Shown here: positions 25,311 through 34,116 of the stretch, in pieces
Layout: every line of letters starts with the position of its first letter
How positions within the stretch are numbered: the first letter of the stretch is position 1
Source: Natronorubrum halalkaliphilum
GTDB lineage: Archaea > Halobacteriota > Halobacteria > Halobacteriales > Natrialbaceae
Length of the DNA: 64,000 nt
Assembly: GCF_009834785.1 (NCBI RefSeq)
Contig: NZ_WUYX01000071.1
Location: forward strand, 1-64,000
Direction of reading: 5' to 3'
Notes under the pieces: generated by a model
The model's input: the letters and a program-made list of their open reading frames with translations, nothing else
Told to the model about the DNA's origin: nothing
Database searches by the model: none
Position numbers and translations under genes: made by a program

Positions 25311-26522
25311 TCACTCCCGACCCGGCGACGGCCCCCGCAGCCCCGGATGCGTCCGCAGGTCTCGAACGCGTCGCATCTGAGCGCGGAGATCGGCCGCGCT
25401 TCCGGGGGGTGCACTCTCGAGGGCGTCCTCACCGTCGCCGTGATCACCGGTTCCGCTCTCGGGTCCGTCGAGTTCGTCGATCGACTTCGGAAACGTCCGC
25501 AGGTCCTTGTGGATCGCCAGTCCGGCGTAGGCGCCGTCGCCGATGGCGATGGTCGTCTGATTCTGGCCGTGGGTGACGTCGCCGACCGCGTAAACGCCGT
25601 CGACACTGGCCTCGCGGCGCTCGTCGACGTCGATCGCGCCGTCCTCGCTCAGTTCGCAACCGAGATCCGCAGCCAGATCCGCGTTGTACGCCGAGCCGTA
25701 CATCGCGAAACCGCCGAGATAATCCGTCTCGGTGCCGTCGGCGAACGCCAACCCGCCGAGCCACGGCGGTTCGTCCTCGTCGAGGCTCTCGTCGTCGTAG
25801 GCCGAGACGACGGCCGTGTCGACCAGATCGACCGGATGGGCCTCGAGTTGCGCGTCGGTCTCGTCGCCCCACTCGGGTTCGCGACCGTCCAGCAGGAGGT
25901 CGACGTCGGCGGTGAAATTGAGTATCGCCATCGCGACGTGGGCCGCACTCTCCGTGTGGCCGAGGACGAAGACGGGCCCGTCGCCCAACGTGAACGCGTC
26001 GCAGTGGAGACAGTAGTGGAGCCCTCGTCCGGTAAAGCGCTCGAGTTCCGGCACGTCCGGGCTCCGATCCCGGAACCCGGTCGCGAAGACGATCCGTTCG
26101 GCGTCGATCGTGGCGTGAGTCGACTCGAGTCGAAAGCGGGGGGCATTAGCAGAGTCGGCGCGATCGCTGTCGCCGTCATCGGTGTCACCAGCGTCGCCGC
26201 CGTCGTCATCACCGTCGCCGTCGCCGTCGCCCTCGCTGTCGCTGTCATCACCGCCCCACTGCGTTATCGACTCGACGGCGTCGGGATAGAAGTCGCCGCC
26301 GTAGTGCTCGAGTTGATCGACCCCGTGGGTCGCGAGTTGCCGTCCAGAAACGTCCTCCGAAACGCCGAGCAGATTGTGGACGTGATTGACCGCCGCGTGG
26401 CGGCCGCCTTCCTTCTCGAAGACGGCCGTCCGGTGGCCGAGGCGAGTCGTGTACAGCGCGGTCGTCAAACCCGCGGGACCGCCACCCACGACGACGACCT
26501 CGTACTCGATGGGGTCGCTCAT
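25311..26522 (-). CDS. Thioredoxin-reductase-like FAD/NAD(P) oxidoreductase with acidic insert
   Basis: A 403-residue flavoprotein: N-terminal GGGPAGL FAD motif with a TAVFEKE acidic end of the second strand, a dithiol-like HYCLHCDAF at about 190, the second dinucleotide-binding VFVLGHTESAA, and the C-terminal FAD motif GVYAVGDVTHG. The overall plan is that of low-molecular-weight thioredoxin/ferredoxin-reductase proteins. Between about 105 and 140 it carries a simple-sequence insert of Asp, Gly and Ser. I start it at the ATG at 26522. Whether the CxxC is redox-active on thioredoxin is not proven. Confidence 0.85.
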   Translation of the reverse strand: MSDPIEYEVVVVGGGPAGLTTALYTTRLGHRTAVFEKEGGRHAAVNHVHNLLGVSEDVSGRQLATHGVDQLEHYGGDFYPDAVESITQWGGDDSDSEGDGDGDGDDDGGDAGDTDDGDSDRADSANAPRFRLESTHATIDAERIVFATGFRDRSPDVPELERFTGRGLHYCLHCDAFTLGDGPVFVLGHTESAAHVAMAILNFTADVDLLLDGREPEWGDETDAQLEAHPVDLVDTAVVSAYDDESLDEDEPPWLGGLAFADGTETDYLGGFAMYGSAYNADLAADLGCELSEDGAIDVDERREASVDGVYAVGDVTHGQNQTTIAIGDGAYAGLAIHKDLRTFPKSIDELDGPESGTGDHGDGEDALESAPPGSAADLRAQMRRVRDLRTHPGLRGPSPGRE

Positions 26523-26683
26523 GATACGTCCACTCGGTTGCCCAGCGGGTTGAGGCTGGGCCGTGAATATGCGTCCGGGTGCGGTACTGATGGCGCCCGC
26601 TCGAGTTCGCCCCCGCTCTCGGCGTTCGATAGTCGGCCCGAAAACGCCGGTTGTGGTCCGCGAATACGACAGATATCCCCCGA

Positions 26684-27451
26684 TTAAAGCCCGGTCGGGA
26701 CGTCGAAATAGCTCGTCTCGAGACCCCACTCGCCGACCAGTTCCCGGAGCGCGCGGACGCCGAACGTCTCGGTCGCGTAGTGGCCGGCGAGCACGACGTG
26801 GATGCCGGCCTCCTGGGCCTCGTGGTAGGCCTTCTGTTTCCCCTCGCCGGTAATCAGCACGTCCGCGCCCGCGGCGACGGCCTCGTCGAGCCAGTCGGTG
26901 CCGCTCCCGGTGACGATCGCGATCTCCTCGATCTGGTCGGGACCGAACTCGAGGGTCCGTACCGGTTGGCCGTCGGTATCGAGGGCGTTTTCGAGTTGTT
27001 CTCGGAGCGCGTCGACCGTGAGCGACTCAGGGACAGTACCGCGTTGGCCGATGTACTCCGGCCCGAGTTCGCCGAACGGTGCCCGCGCCTCGAGGTCGAG
27101 TACGTCGGCGACGCCGGCGGCGTTGCCCAGTTCCTGATGGCCGTCGAGCGGGAGGTGTGAGACGTACAGCGCGAGATCGTGTTCGATCAGGGGGGCGATC
27201 CGGTCGTAGGTGCGGCCGGTGACGCGGTCGAACCCGCCCCAGGAAATGCCGTGGTGGGTCACGAGGGCATCAGCGTCGGCGTCGATCGCCCGTTCGAACG
27301 TTTCTTGGACGCCGTCGACGGCGAAGGCGACGTGTTCGACCTCGCCGCGGTCGGGGCCGACCTGCAGCCCGTTCGCGCTGGCGTCGAGGTCGGCGTAGTC
27401 GTCGGTTCCCAGCTCCTCGTCGATTCGGGTGGCAAAGGTCGCAAGTTCCAT
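26684..27451 (-). CDS. NIF3/DUF34-family dinuclear-metal protein
   Basis: A 255-residue protein of the NIF3 family. It has metal-ligand motifs LVTHHGISWGG near residue 63 and SHLPLDGH near 97, plus a C-terminal LAGHYATETFG block with another His and Glu. The family has been linked to GTP cyclohydrolase-like and metal-insertion functions without a firm activity. The length and motif order are normal. The start ATG at 27451 places MELATFATRIDEEL as the first helix. Confidence 0.88.
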   Translation of the reverse strand: MELATFATRIDEELGTDDYADLDASANGLQVGPDRGEVEHVAFAVDGVQETFERAIDADADALVTHHGISWGGFDRVTGRTYDRIAPLIEHDLALYVSHLPLDGHQELGNAAGVADVLDLEARAPFGELGPEYIGQRGTVPESLTVDALREQLENALDTDGQPVRTLEFGPDQIEEIAIVTGSGTDWLDEAVAAGADVLITGEGKQKAYHEAQEAGIHVVLAGHYATETFGVRALRELVGEWGLETSYFDVPTGL

Positions 27452-27637
27452 GCAGTGTGGTTGCCCGGCGAGGCCCTTGTATTCGACTGATTGGAGCGCT
27501 TTCGAAAGCAAGTCTCGACGAGAACTGACAGGCGTGGCCAGCGGAGCAACTGACGAGAACTGCCGGACGGAGACAGACAAACAGGAACTCATCTCCCCTT
27601 CAGTAGGAACTATGCGTTCGCCGTCGTAGATCCGAGT

Positions 27638-28549
27638 ATGTCACGCGAGACGGTCACACACGAGACGGGTGCAATCTACGAGTTTACTCCCGACCTCGAG
27701 CCGAGCGCGACGGTCGAATCGGGCGCGGAGCTAACGATCGAGACGCGAGACAGCCTCGACGGAGCGATACAGGACGAATCGGACGTGATCGAGTCGGTCC
27801 CCGAGGAAGTAAACGCCGCGACGGGACCGATCGCGGTCGCGGGTGCAGACCCCGGCGACGTCCTTCGCGTCGAAATCGAGGAGATACGAATCACGGAGGC
27901 CCACGGGCGAGTGATAACCATCGACGGCTTCGGCCTGCTCGACGGGCACGACGATATCGAGGCCCCGCGGACGCGGATGACGCCGGTCGGGGACAACGGC
28001 GAGACGATCGCGTTCGACGACCTCGAGGTCCCAATCGACCCCGTTATCGGAACGATCGGCGTCGCGCCCGCGTCGGAGTCGTACACGACGCTCGTCCCCC
28101 ACGACCACGGCGGCAACCTCGACACGACCGATATGACGGCGGGGAACGCGGCCTACTTCCCCGTCTTTCAGGAGGGCGCGATGCTCGCGATGGGCGACTG
28201 CAAGGCCGCTATGGCCGACGGCGAGATGTGCGGCACCGGATCGGAAATCGCCTGCGACATCGACGTTACCGTCGACGTGATCACCGACCCCGAATTCGAC
28301 CTCGAGCGTCCGCTGATCGAGACGCCCGACGCGTGGAAGCCCGTCGCCAGCGCCGAGACGCTCGAGGCGGCCTGCGAACTGGCGAACGAAGACGCGATCG
28401 ATCTGCTGGCAGCCGAACACGGGTTCGATACGACGGATGCCTACCTGTTCTCGAGTCTGGCTGGCGGCCTCGAGATCAGTCAGGTGGTCGATCCGCTGGT
28501 GACGGTGCGAAACGCGGTGCCCAAGGAGTACCTTTCCGACCCGTTCTGA
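27638..28549 (+). CDS. Acetamidase/formamidase-family amidohydrolase
   Basis: A 303-residue cytoplasmic enzyme of the acetamidase/formamidase family, hydrolysing short amides to ammonia and a carboxylate. Landmarks are the early ETRDSLDG segment, VAGADPGDVLRVEI, the VGTI-like IGTIGVAP turn, HDHGGNLDT with metal-binding His and Asp, and GDCKAAMADGEMCGTG. The length is typical. It stands alone, divergent from the NIF3 gene. Confidence 0.9.
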   Translation: MSRETVTHETGAIYEFTPDLEPSATVESGAELTIETRDSLDGAIQDESDVIESVPEEVNAATGPIAVAGADPGDVLRVEIEEIRITEAHGRVITIDGFGLLDGHDDIEAPRTRMTPVGDNGETIAFDDLEVPIDPVIGTIGVAPASESYTTLVPHDHGGNLDTTDMTAGNAAYFPVFQEGAMLAMGDCKAAMADGEMCGTGSEIACDIDVTVDVITDPEFDLERPLIETPDAWKPVASAETLEAACELANEDAIDLLAAEHGFDTTDAYLFSSLAGGLEISQVVDPLVTVRNAVPKEYLSDPF

Positions 28550-28625
28550 GCGAACGGAACCGTCGCTGGGGCTTCGCTTGTTCCGGACCCGCTGTTCGAG
28601 TCAATCGATCGAAGAGTCTGCGAAA

Positions 28626-30074
28626 CTACCGTCGGCCGTTCCGGTGATCGATAGTCACGGAACGGATCTCGAATCGAGCGCCACCAGCGGCACTTTCGGT
28701 GGGCTGAATCTCCCACTCGTGGGCGTCGATGATTCGCTTTACGATAGTGAGCCCTAATCCAGCGGGTTCACCACCCGCCGAAGGTAGCGGAGCAAAGAGA
28801 TCGGTCCTGACTTCGTCGGGGAGCCCGACCCCATCGTCCTCGACGTAGAATCCCTCGTCGCACGGGCCCACGCAGACGGTCACATCCTCACCGCCGTGTT
28901 CGATGGCGTTTCGAAAGAGGTTCTCGAAGAGATGGCGGACGGCTCGCGGATCGGCCTTGATGACGGGAGGGTCACGCAACCGTAGGTCGGCGCCCGCCGT
29001 GTCGACCCCCTTCCAACACTGCTCGGCAAGGGAAGCGGTATCTACCGTGTTTTTCTTGCCGATGGTCTCCCCGTGGCGAGCGAGCGACAGAGTCTGATTG
29101 ACGATCTGATCGATCCGCGTCAGCGCGATCTCTACGTCCTCGAGGTGGTCGCTGTCACACTCCGCGCGAGCAGCCTCCAGGTATCCTTGCGCAATGTTGA
29201 CCGGGTTTCTGAGATCGTGGCTGACGATGCTCGAGAACTCGCTGAGTCGGTCGTTTTGGCGTCGAAGTTCCTGTTCCCGTTCTTTGCGTTCGGTAATGTC
29301 GCGCGTGCTGAGGACGTAGCCGTCTACGGCGGTGTGAGTCTTGTTACAGCCGACCGTTTCGAGCCAGACCCAGTGGCCATCGGCGTGTTCGTACCGATAT
29401 TCAACGCTGGTCGCTGTGCTATCTGGCTCTTCGATCATCGTCGAGATGTTTTTGCGCACCTTCGCGCGGTCGTCCGGGTGGATGTACTGAAAGTTATCCT
29501 CCCCGACCAACTCGTCGGGTTCGTAGCCGAGCATTCGCTTGACGGCTGGACTTTCGTATTTACTTATTCCCTCTTCGTCGATCACACTCAACAGATCCGA
29601 AGCGGTCTCAACGTAGGCTTGGAATCGCTCTTTGAGCGCCTCGAATTCTCGTTCACGGTTGGTTCGGTCAGTGATGTCGCGACCAACCGCTACCGACCCT
29701 TGCAGTTCTCCGGCAGCATCGGTGATCGCGTGGGAGTTCCACGAGAGGGTCCGACAAGAGCCATCTTTGGTTTCGATCGTCGTTTGGAATTCTTCGACGG
29801 CTTTCTCACCCTGTAAAATGGCCGAGACGTTGTTCAGAATGTCGTTTCGGTAGGTTTCGTCGGGATACAGCCACGTCCATATCTCATCTGACCCAACGAC
29901 TTCCTCGGCCGTATAACCGCTAATCTCTTCGGCAGCCTCGTTCCAGAGCGTGACGGTTCCCGTTTCGTCGAGAGCGTTGATCCAGACGTTCGCGCTCTGA
30001 ATAATCGCGTCTCGGAATTGACTGAGCTCTCTGAATTCGTCGTCGCGCCGTTTCCGGTTGCTACCCGACTCCAT
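28626..30074 (-). CDS. PAS-domain sensor histidine kinase
   Basis: A 482-residue cytoplasmic kinase without membrane helices. It has two PAS/PAC units (about 20-140 and 145-270; each ends with a DITDR- or DITER-like linker), then HisKA with the phosphoacceptor His286 in VSHDLRNP, and a HATPase domain with NLFRNAIEHGG (N box), DDGVGLPDE (G1) and GLGLTIVKR (G2). The response regulator is not adjacent. I start it at the ATG at 30074; a TTG 10 codons upstream is possible. The signal is unknown. Confidence 0.9.
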   Translation of the reverse strand: MESGSNRKRRDDEFRELSQFRDAIIQSANVWINALDETGTVTLWNEAAEEISGYTAEEVVGSDEIWTWLYPDETYRNDILNNVSAILQGEKAVEEFQTTIETKDGSCRTLSWNSHAITDAAGELQGSVAVGRDITDRTNREREFEALKERFQAYVETASDLLSVIDEEGISKYESPAVKRMLGYEPDELVGEDNFQYIHPDDRAKVRKNISTMIEEPDSTATSVEYRYEHADGHWVWLETVGCNKTHTAVDGYVLSTRDITERKEREQELRRQNDRLSEFSSIVSHDLRNPVNIAQGYLEAARAECDSDHLEDVEIALTRIDQIVNQTLSLARHGETIGKKNTVDTASLAEQCWKGVDTAGADLRLRDPPVIKADPRAVRHLFENLFRNAIEHGGEDVTVCVGPCDEGFYVEDDGVGLPDEVRTDLFAPLPSAGGEPAGLGLTIVKRIIDAHEWEIQPTESAAGGARFEIRSVTIDHRNGRR

Positions 30075-30264
30075 AAGGGGTTCTACGCGGATAACGCGTG
30101 TCAAACGAATAAACTAGTCGGTTATTCCAGGTTTGTGTTGTGTAGGAAGTTTCCATTTGGCAGTTGGCGTCCGGGCTGTGTTCGGCACGATCCCGAAAAC
30201 TTCCACAGGTCGAGAGTTTCAACAGAACCGCGGAGACACGTTCCTCGAGAAACAGCGGTCGAAA

Positions 30265-31170
30265 TTACGAGAGGGACGAGGCGGCACGCTCGAAGACGAA
30301 CTCGCGGACCAGTTTTCCGGCCAGCGCCGCGGCCTGCCCGTCGTCTCGGTCGTTGACCTCGACCACGTCGAACCCGCTGGCGTGGGGTGCCACCTCGCGG
30401 ACCACGTCGCGCATCTCGCGGGGCTCGAGCCCGAACGGTTCCGTCGTCCCCGTTCCCGGCGCGTAGCCGGGGTCGGCCGCGTCGATGTCGACGCTCAGGT
30501 AGACGTCTCGATCGCCGAGTCGATCTCCGAACGCCCACTCACCGACGTCTTCGGGCGGAACGACGGTCACGTCCTCGGCCGCCGCACGCTCCCACTCCGC
30601 CTCGCTGCCCGTTCGGACACCGAGGAGGACGACCTCCTCGACGGAGTCGACGTCGTCCAGAATCCGACGCGTCACGGCGGCGTGGGAGAGCTCGTTGCCG
30701 TCGTAGGCGTTGTAGAGGTCGAGATGAGCATCGAGACAGACGAACACCTCGGGTTCGATCGCACGCACGCCCGCGAGCGAGACGGTGTGTTCGCCGCCGA
30801 GCGTCAGCGGGACGGCGTCGTCCCAGACGATATCGCGGAGCGTCCCCTCGAGCCACTCGAGATAGGCGTCGACGTCGTCCCACGCACGCACGTCGCCATG
30901 GTCTTCGACGCCGAGGTCTGAAAAGTGCTGGTCCGTCCGGTGGTCGTAGTCGTCGAACGGCTCCGCAAAAGTCCGAATCCGCCGGGGGCCGAACCGGGTC
31001 CCCGGCTGAAAGGTCGTCGATACGTCCAGGGGCGCACCGACGACCACGAAGTTCGCGCCTCCACGGTCGGACGAACGTCCTCGCGTGTCGGTTTCGCCGC
31101 CACGGTCGGAATCAGCCGCCTGATCCGCCGTGTCGGTCTCCTCGCGTTCGTCAGTCGCCCCGGGGAACAT
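30265..31170 (-). CDS. speB: Agmatinase-type ureohydrolase
   Basis: A 301-residue Mn-dependent ureohydrolase with the metal ligands in order: GGEHT, DAHLDLYNAYDG and DIDAADP. It would convert agmatine to putrescine and urea. It begins with the last base of the aIF5A stop codon (TAATG), the conserved haloarchaeal pairing. Since archaeal aIF5A carries deoxyhypusine, and an agmatine route to that modification has been described in haloarchaea, the coupling is functional rather than accidental. The N-terminal 30 residues are a low-complexity acidic extension. Confidence 0.92.
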   Translation of the reverse strand: MFPGATDEREETDTADQAADSDRGGETDTRGRSSDRGGANFVVVGAPLDVSTTFQPGTRFGPRRIRTFAEPFDDYDHRTDQHFSDLGVEDHGDVRAWDDVDAYLEWLEGTLRDIVWDDAVPLTLGGEHTVSLAGVRAIEPEVFVCLDAHLDLYNAYDGNELSHAAVTRRILDDVDSVEEVVLLGVRTGSEAEWERAAAEDVTVVPPEDVGEWAFGDRLGDRDVYLSVDIDAADPGYAPGTGTTEPFGLEPREMRDVVREVAPHASGFDVVEVNDRDDGQAAALAGKLVREFVFERAASSLS

Positions 31171-31544
31171 TAGACGATCTTTCGCTGGTCTTCCATCTCG
31201 AGGTATTCGATGTTCTCGTCGGGCGAGACATCCGTATCCTCGGGGACGCGCATCGTGATCGTCTCGTACGTTTCGAGGTCCATGATCTGCATGTCGTCGC
31301 CGTCGACCGAAACGACCTGGCCGTTTTTCCGCTCGATGATCGGAACCCAGATCTTCGCGTCGACGGGCTGGGAGAACGAACGCTTCTTGCCGTCGAAGAC
31401 GCCGGCGGCCTCGACGCGAGCCTTCGCGCTGCCGTGTTTGCCCGGCTTGGCCGTCGAGTAGGCGTTGATCTTACACGGGGTATCCTCGATCATGACGTAG
31501 CTTCCTTCCTGGAGTTCGCGAACTTCGGTCTGCTGTTTCGCCAT
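31170..31544 (-). CDS. eif5a: Translation factor aIF5A
   Basis: A 124-residue archaeal IF5A. The hypusination loop reads KPGKHGSAK, with the modified lysine in GKHGSAK, followed by a C-terminal OB fold ([20 protein letters not shown]). It promotes peptide-bond formation at difficult sequences. It is translationally coupled to the downstream agmatinase. Confidence 0.97.
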   Translation of the reverse strand: MAKQQTEVRELQEGSYVMIEDTPCKINAYSTAKPGKHGSAKARVEAAGVFDGKKRSFSQPVDAKIWVPIIERKNGQVVSVDGDDMQIMDLETYETITMRVPEDTDVSPDENIEYLEMEDQRKIV

Positions 31545-31904
31545 GTCCCGGCGTAATCAACCGACGGCCATAAACCGTTTGGAATGGCCGCTGGCTCGAG
31601 TTCAGTCAGGCAACACGTCCGATTCGGCCGAACGGTCGCCGCCGAACCCGGAGACGGGCGAAAACGGGCGGTGACAGACGGACTGCTGTCCCGAGTGAGC
31701 GGCGCGACCGCGGACGGCTGTGGTTGTGCCGGTACTGATACTGCCGGTCAGAAGTCACTGAAGAAGATTGACCGGACGGGAACAGCGAATCTTCTCAAGA
31801 GTTCTGTCCGGCAGTATGACGCCTAGTAGGCCGTATCCAACGACGGACACCGCCAACGGTCGCGAGGCGAAATCACTACTGACTGGTCCGCGAATGACGC
31901 GGTA
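31545..31904. other. Intergenic region with nested inverted repeat
   Basis: 360 bp between divergent genes, no gene seen. Its right half contains the 80-bp nested inverted repeat described separately. Confidence 0.5.
31738..31817. repeat. 80-bp nested inverted repeat, MITE-like
   Basis: The outer arms, 31738-31753 and 31802-31817, are 16 bp with one mismatch (left ATACTGCCGGTCAGAA, right TTCTGTCCGGCAGTAT). An inner perfect pair, agaagatt at 31762-31769 and aatcttct at 31788-31795, nests inside. If the repeat proper begins at CTGCCGG, both ends are flanked by TA, as expected for insertion by an IS630/Tc1-type transposase. It could instead be a structured RNA or a transcription terminator. No transposase is nearby. 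Confidence 0.55.
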
Positions 31905-32489
31905 ATGGTCGACAGTCTCGTCGCCGGACTCGGCGTCGTCGCGGTGCTCCTCTCGGCCGGCAGCGCCGTAATGTTCGTTCGCTACCGCCGGCGGACGCGA
32001 GCACGGCGTGCACTCGCGGACGCCCTCGAGGCACGCCTCGCCGACGCGATGGGGCCGGGAACCGGCACCCACCTCGAGCAGGCGCCGACCGTTCGCCGGA
32101 TCGCCGTCGTAGACGCCGACAGCAAGGGCGACGGTGAGACCGAACGGCCAGCCTTCGTGCCGGTCATCCGCATCAATCTCGAGACCACCGACGCGCCGGG
32201 AATGAAGCTCATCTTCGAATACGTTGCGGACGCCCTCGAGACGGTCCATCCCGAACTCGAGGCGCGCAAGGAACGGGTTCATCGCTACGACGTAGAGTTC
32301 ACGTTCGGTCCCGGTGGCCTCCTCGTTGATGGAGAGTGTCGTCGCGTTTCCGTTACGCCCGAGTTGGCGACACAGCTGCTCGAGGAGGAGGGATTCGGCG
32401 CGTTCGAACTCCGGCGGGCGATCGAGCGCGCCGACCGCGACGCCGACGGCGACGGCGATACGCCGACCACGCTATGGGTGGAATGCTAA
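31905..32489 (+). CDS. Haloarchaeal hypothetical protein with N-terminal membrane anchor
   Basis: A 194-residue protein: one transmembrane helix at residues 5-27 followed by a basic RYRRRTRARR stop-transfer segment, then a soluble domain with strands around RIAVVDAD, AFVPVIRINL, and YDVEFTFGPGGLLVDG. The tail is acidic. I recognise no named domain. The topology suggests an inner-face anchored protein. Confidence 0.7.
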   Translation: MVDSLVAGLGVVAVLLSAGSAVMFVRYRRRTRARRALADALEARLADAMGPGTGTHLEQAPTVRRIAVVDADSKGDGETERPAFVPVIRINLETTDAPGMKLIFEYVADALETVHPELEARKERVHRYDVEFTFGPGGLLVDGECRRVSVTPELATQLLEEEGFGAFELRRAIERADRDADGDGDTPTTLWVEC

Positions 32490-32720
32490 CCCTCCCCGTT
32501 CGAAACCCCGACGAGCACCGACCGCGTTACCGATGGCCTCCAGACGCACCGTGCTCGTGACCGGTGGAACCGCGGCGTTCGCCTGCTGCGCCGCGTTCCG
32601 CCGCACTCCGGACGTTACCGGGACGTGGGCTCACCGGGGATCCGACGGTGTCCGAACCGGGACTCGAGTCGGCGACGGCCCGAACCCACAGTCCCCTCAT
32701 CGCGGGACTCGCGGTCCCGA

Positions 32721-33794
32721 TCACCGACGGAATCCGATCGGCTCGGCCGGCGGCTCGAGCGGGCTCGTCGGCAACCCGTCCCCGACTTCGGGGTCGTTGT
32801 ACGCTCCGGGCGCGACGTCGTTGGGCGAGTCGGGGTAGTACACCGACGCGAGCAACTGCAGGTGGCCGCGGCCGACGCCGAGTTCGAACTGGCCGCCGCC
32901 GTACAGCCGAATGTCGCGATCCTCACAGAAACGAATCGTCTCGAGCAGCGACTCGATCGAGCCGAATCGCGACGGTTTGATGTTGAGCCAGTCGGGTTCC
33001 CAGGGGAGTTCTTCGACGTCCTCGAGGCCGTGAATGGGCGCATCCCACGACACGCGACTGCGGACCGCCGGGTCCTCGAACAGCGGCTCCGTCTCTGCGG
33101 TCAGCGCGGGGTCCTCGATGACGGCGTCGGGAAACGCGTCGAACACTCGCCGATACAGGTCGGGATCGGCTGGGACGTCGACGTCCGTGCCTTCGTACTG
33201 CCCCTTCAGGTCGAGAATCCGAACGGCGTCGGTCCCGACGGCCTCGCCGATCGCCGCGACGACGTCGTCGTCCCACGCCGGAATCGGATCCAGCTTGAAC
33301 TCGAGGGTCGGCACCTGCTCGCGCAACGTCTCGAGACGGTCGGTTGTCGGCGGTTCGCCGAGTCGGGTGCTGGTGACGAACCGAACCGGGTCGAGCGAGC
33401 GGTCGACCGCGCTCGCGAGGTCCGTTCCGGCCTGCCGGAGCGCGAGGTCGAGCGCCGCGCTCTCGAGCCCCCACCGCCGGTAGTTCCGGAACACCGACCG
33501 GTCGGGTGCCCCCGACGGGAACAGATCGACCGACTCGAGCCGCGCGGAGAAGGAATCGATCGTGTACTCGCCGGTCAGATCGGGCAGTCCCGACTCGGCC
33601 AGCGCGTCGTGGTCGGCGGTCTCGTAGGTGACGTCCTCGCCCCGTCCGACCGCGGGTTCGCCGTCCGGCCCGGGTCCGGACAGCGCGAACTCGGTGGTGA
33701 CGCGGGTAAACTCGCTCGAGGTCTCCCGCTCGAGGCGCTCGCTCGAGACGTCGTCGATCGACAGCGACAGGTCGGCGATCCGGTCGTAGTCCAT
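32721..33794 (-). CDS. Enolase-superfamily-like protein
   Basis: A 357-residue protein with the capping domain plus TIM-barrel layout of the mandelate racemase/muconate lactonizing group. EFKLDPIPAWDDD, ILDLKGQYEG (with the Lys), a VIEDPAL strand end (Glu-Asp metal site), and WLNIKPSRFGSIESLL support it. The barrel's third metal ligand is not obvious, so it may be a non-classical member; haloarchaeal annotations usually call it enolase-like. Substrate unknown. Confidence 0.8.
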   Translation of the reverse strand: MDYDRIADLSLSIDDVSSERLERETSSEFTRVTTEFALSGPGPDGEPAVGRGEDVTYETADHDALAESGLPDLTGEYTIDSFSARLESVDLFPSGAPDRSVFRNYRRWGLESAALDLALRQAGTDLASAVDRSLDPVRFVTSTRLGEPPTTDRLETLREQVPTLEFKLDPIPAWDDDVVAAIGEAVGTDAVRILDLKGQYEGTDVDVPADPDLYRRVFDAFPDAVIEDPALTAETEPLFEDPAVRSRVSWDAPIHGLEDVEELPWEPDWLNIKPSRFGSIESLLETIRFCEDRDIRLYGGGQFELGVGRGHLQLLASVYYPDSPNDVAPGAYNDPEVGDGLPTSPLEPPAEPIGFRR

Positions 33795-34116
33795 ACCGTC
33801 TAGTCGGACGCCACTGGAAAGAACGTTTCACCGATTATCGCCCGCTCAACTGAACGAGCCGGTACTGTTGACACGCGAGAGGTGGTTGTCCCAGCGGCGA
33901 TCGACGAAGACGACTGCGGTGAAGAGGAGTCCAACGAGTCGTGCGAATCCAACGCCGTTCGCGATCCGCTAGAAATGTGGCGAACCACCGAGCCACCGAG
34001 CTACCGGGACCCGGACACCGGTACGCAGCCCGTCTCATACGGTTGATTGTAATCAATGGCCGCCGATCACCAGGGACGGGGTCGGTGATCGGCGATAAAT
34101 AGTTACAGAATCCGTC
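33795..34116. other. Intergenic region with two hairpins
   Basis: 322 bp between the starts of the enolase-like gene and the end of the ABC1-kinase gene. No gene seen. Two perfect inverted repeats lie at the right end and are listed separately. Confidence 0.5.
34043..34094 (-). terminator. Tandem hairpins downstream of the ABC1-kinase gene
   Basis: cgccgatcacc at 34061-34071 pairs perfectly with ggtgatcggcg at 34084-34094 (11-bp stem, 12-nt loop). Next to it, ttgatt at 34043-34048 and aatcaa at 34051-34056 form a second, A+T-rich palindrome. Both lie just beyond the minus-strand stop at 34117, so a transcription-termination or 3'-end-protection role is plausible. Archaea often use U-tracts instead, and none is prominent here. 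Confidence 0.4.

Noticed and set aside
26150-26260. Acidic simple-sequence insert as a sign of frameshift in the oxidoreductase
   Set aside because: The frame remains open and the flanking FAD and CxxC motifs are in phase. Such Asp-rich inserts recur in other genes here (first MoeA, DnaG, the winged-helix regulator).
25347-26687. 446-residue frame opposite the thioredoxin-reductase-like gene
   Set aside because: It is an antisense shadow with Val/Ala/Asp simple sequence created by the coding repeat on the other strand.
32625-33803. 392-residue frame on the plus strand
   Set aside because: It is antisense to the enolase-like gene, is rich in Arg, Val and Gly, and has no domain; the minus strand gives a clear protein.
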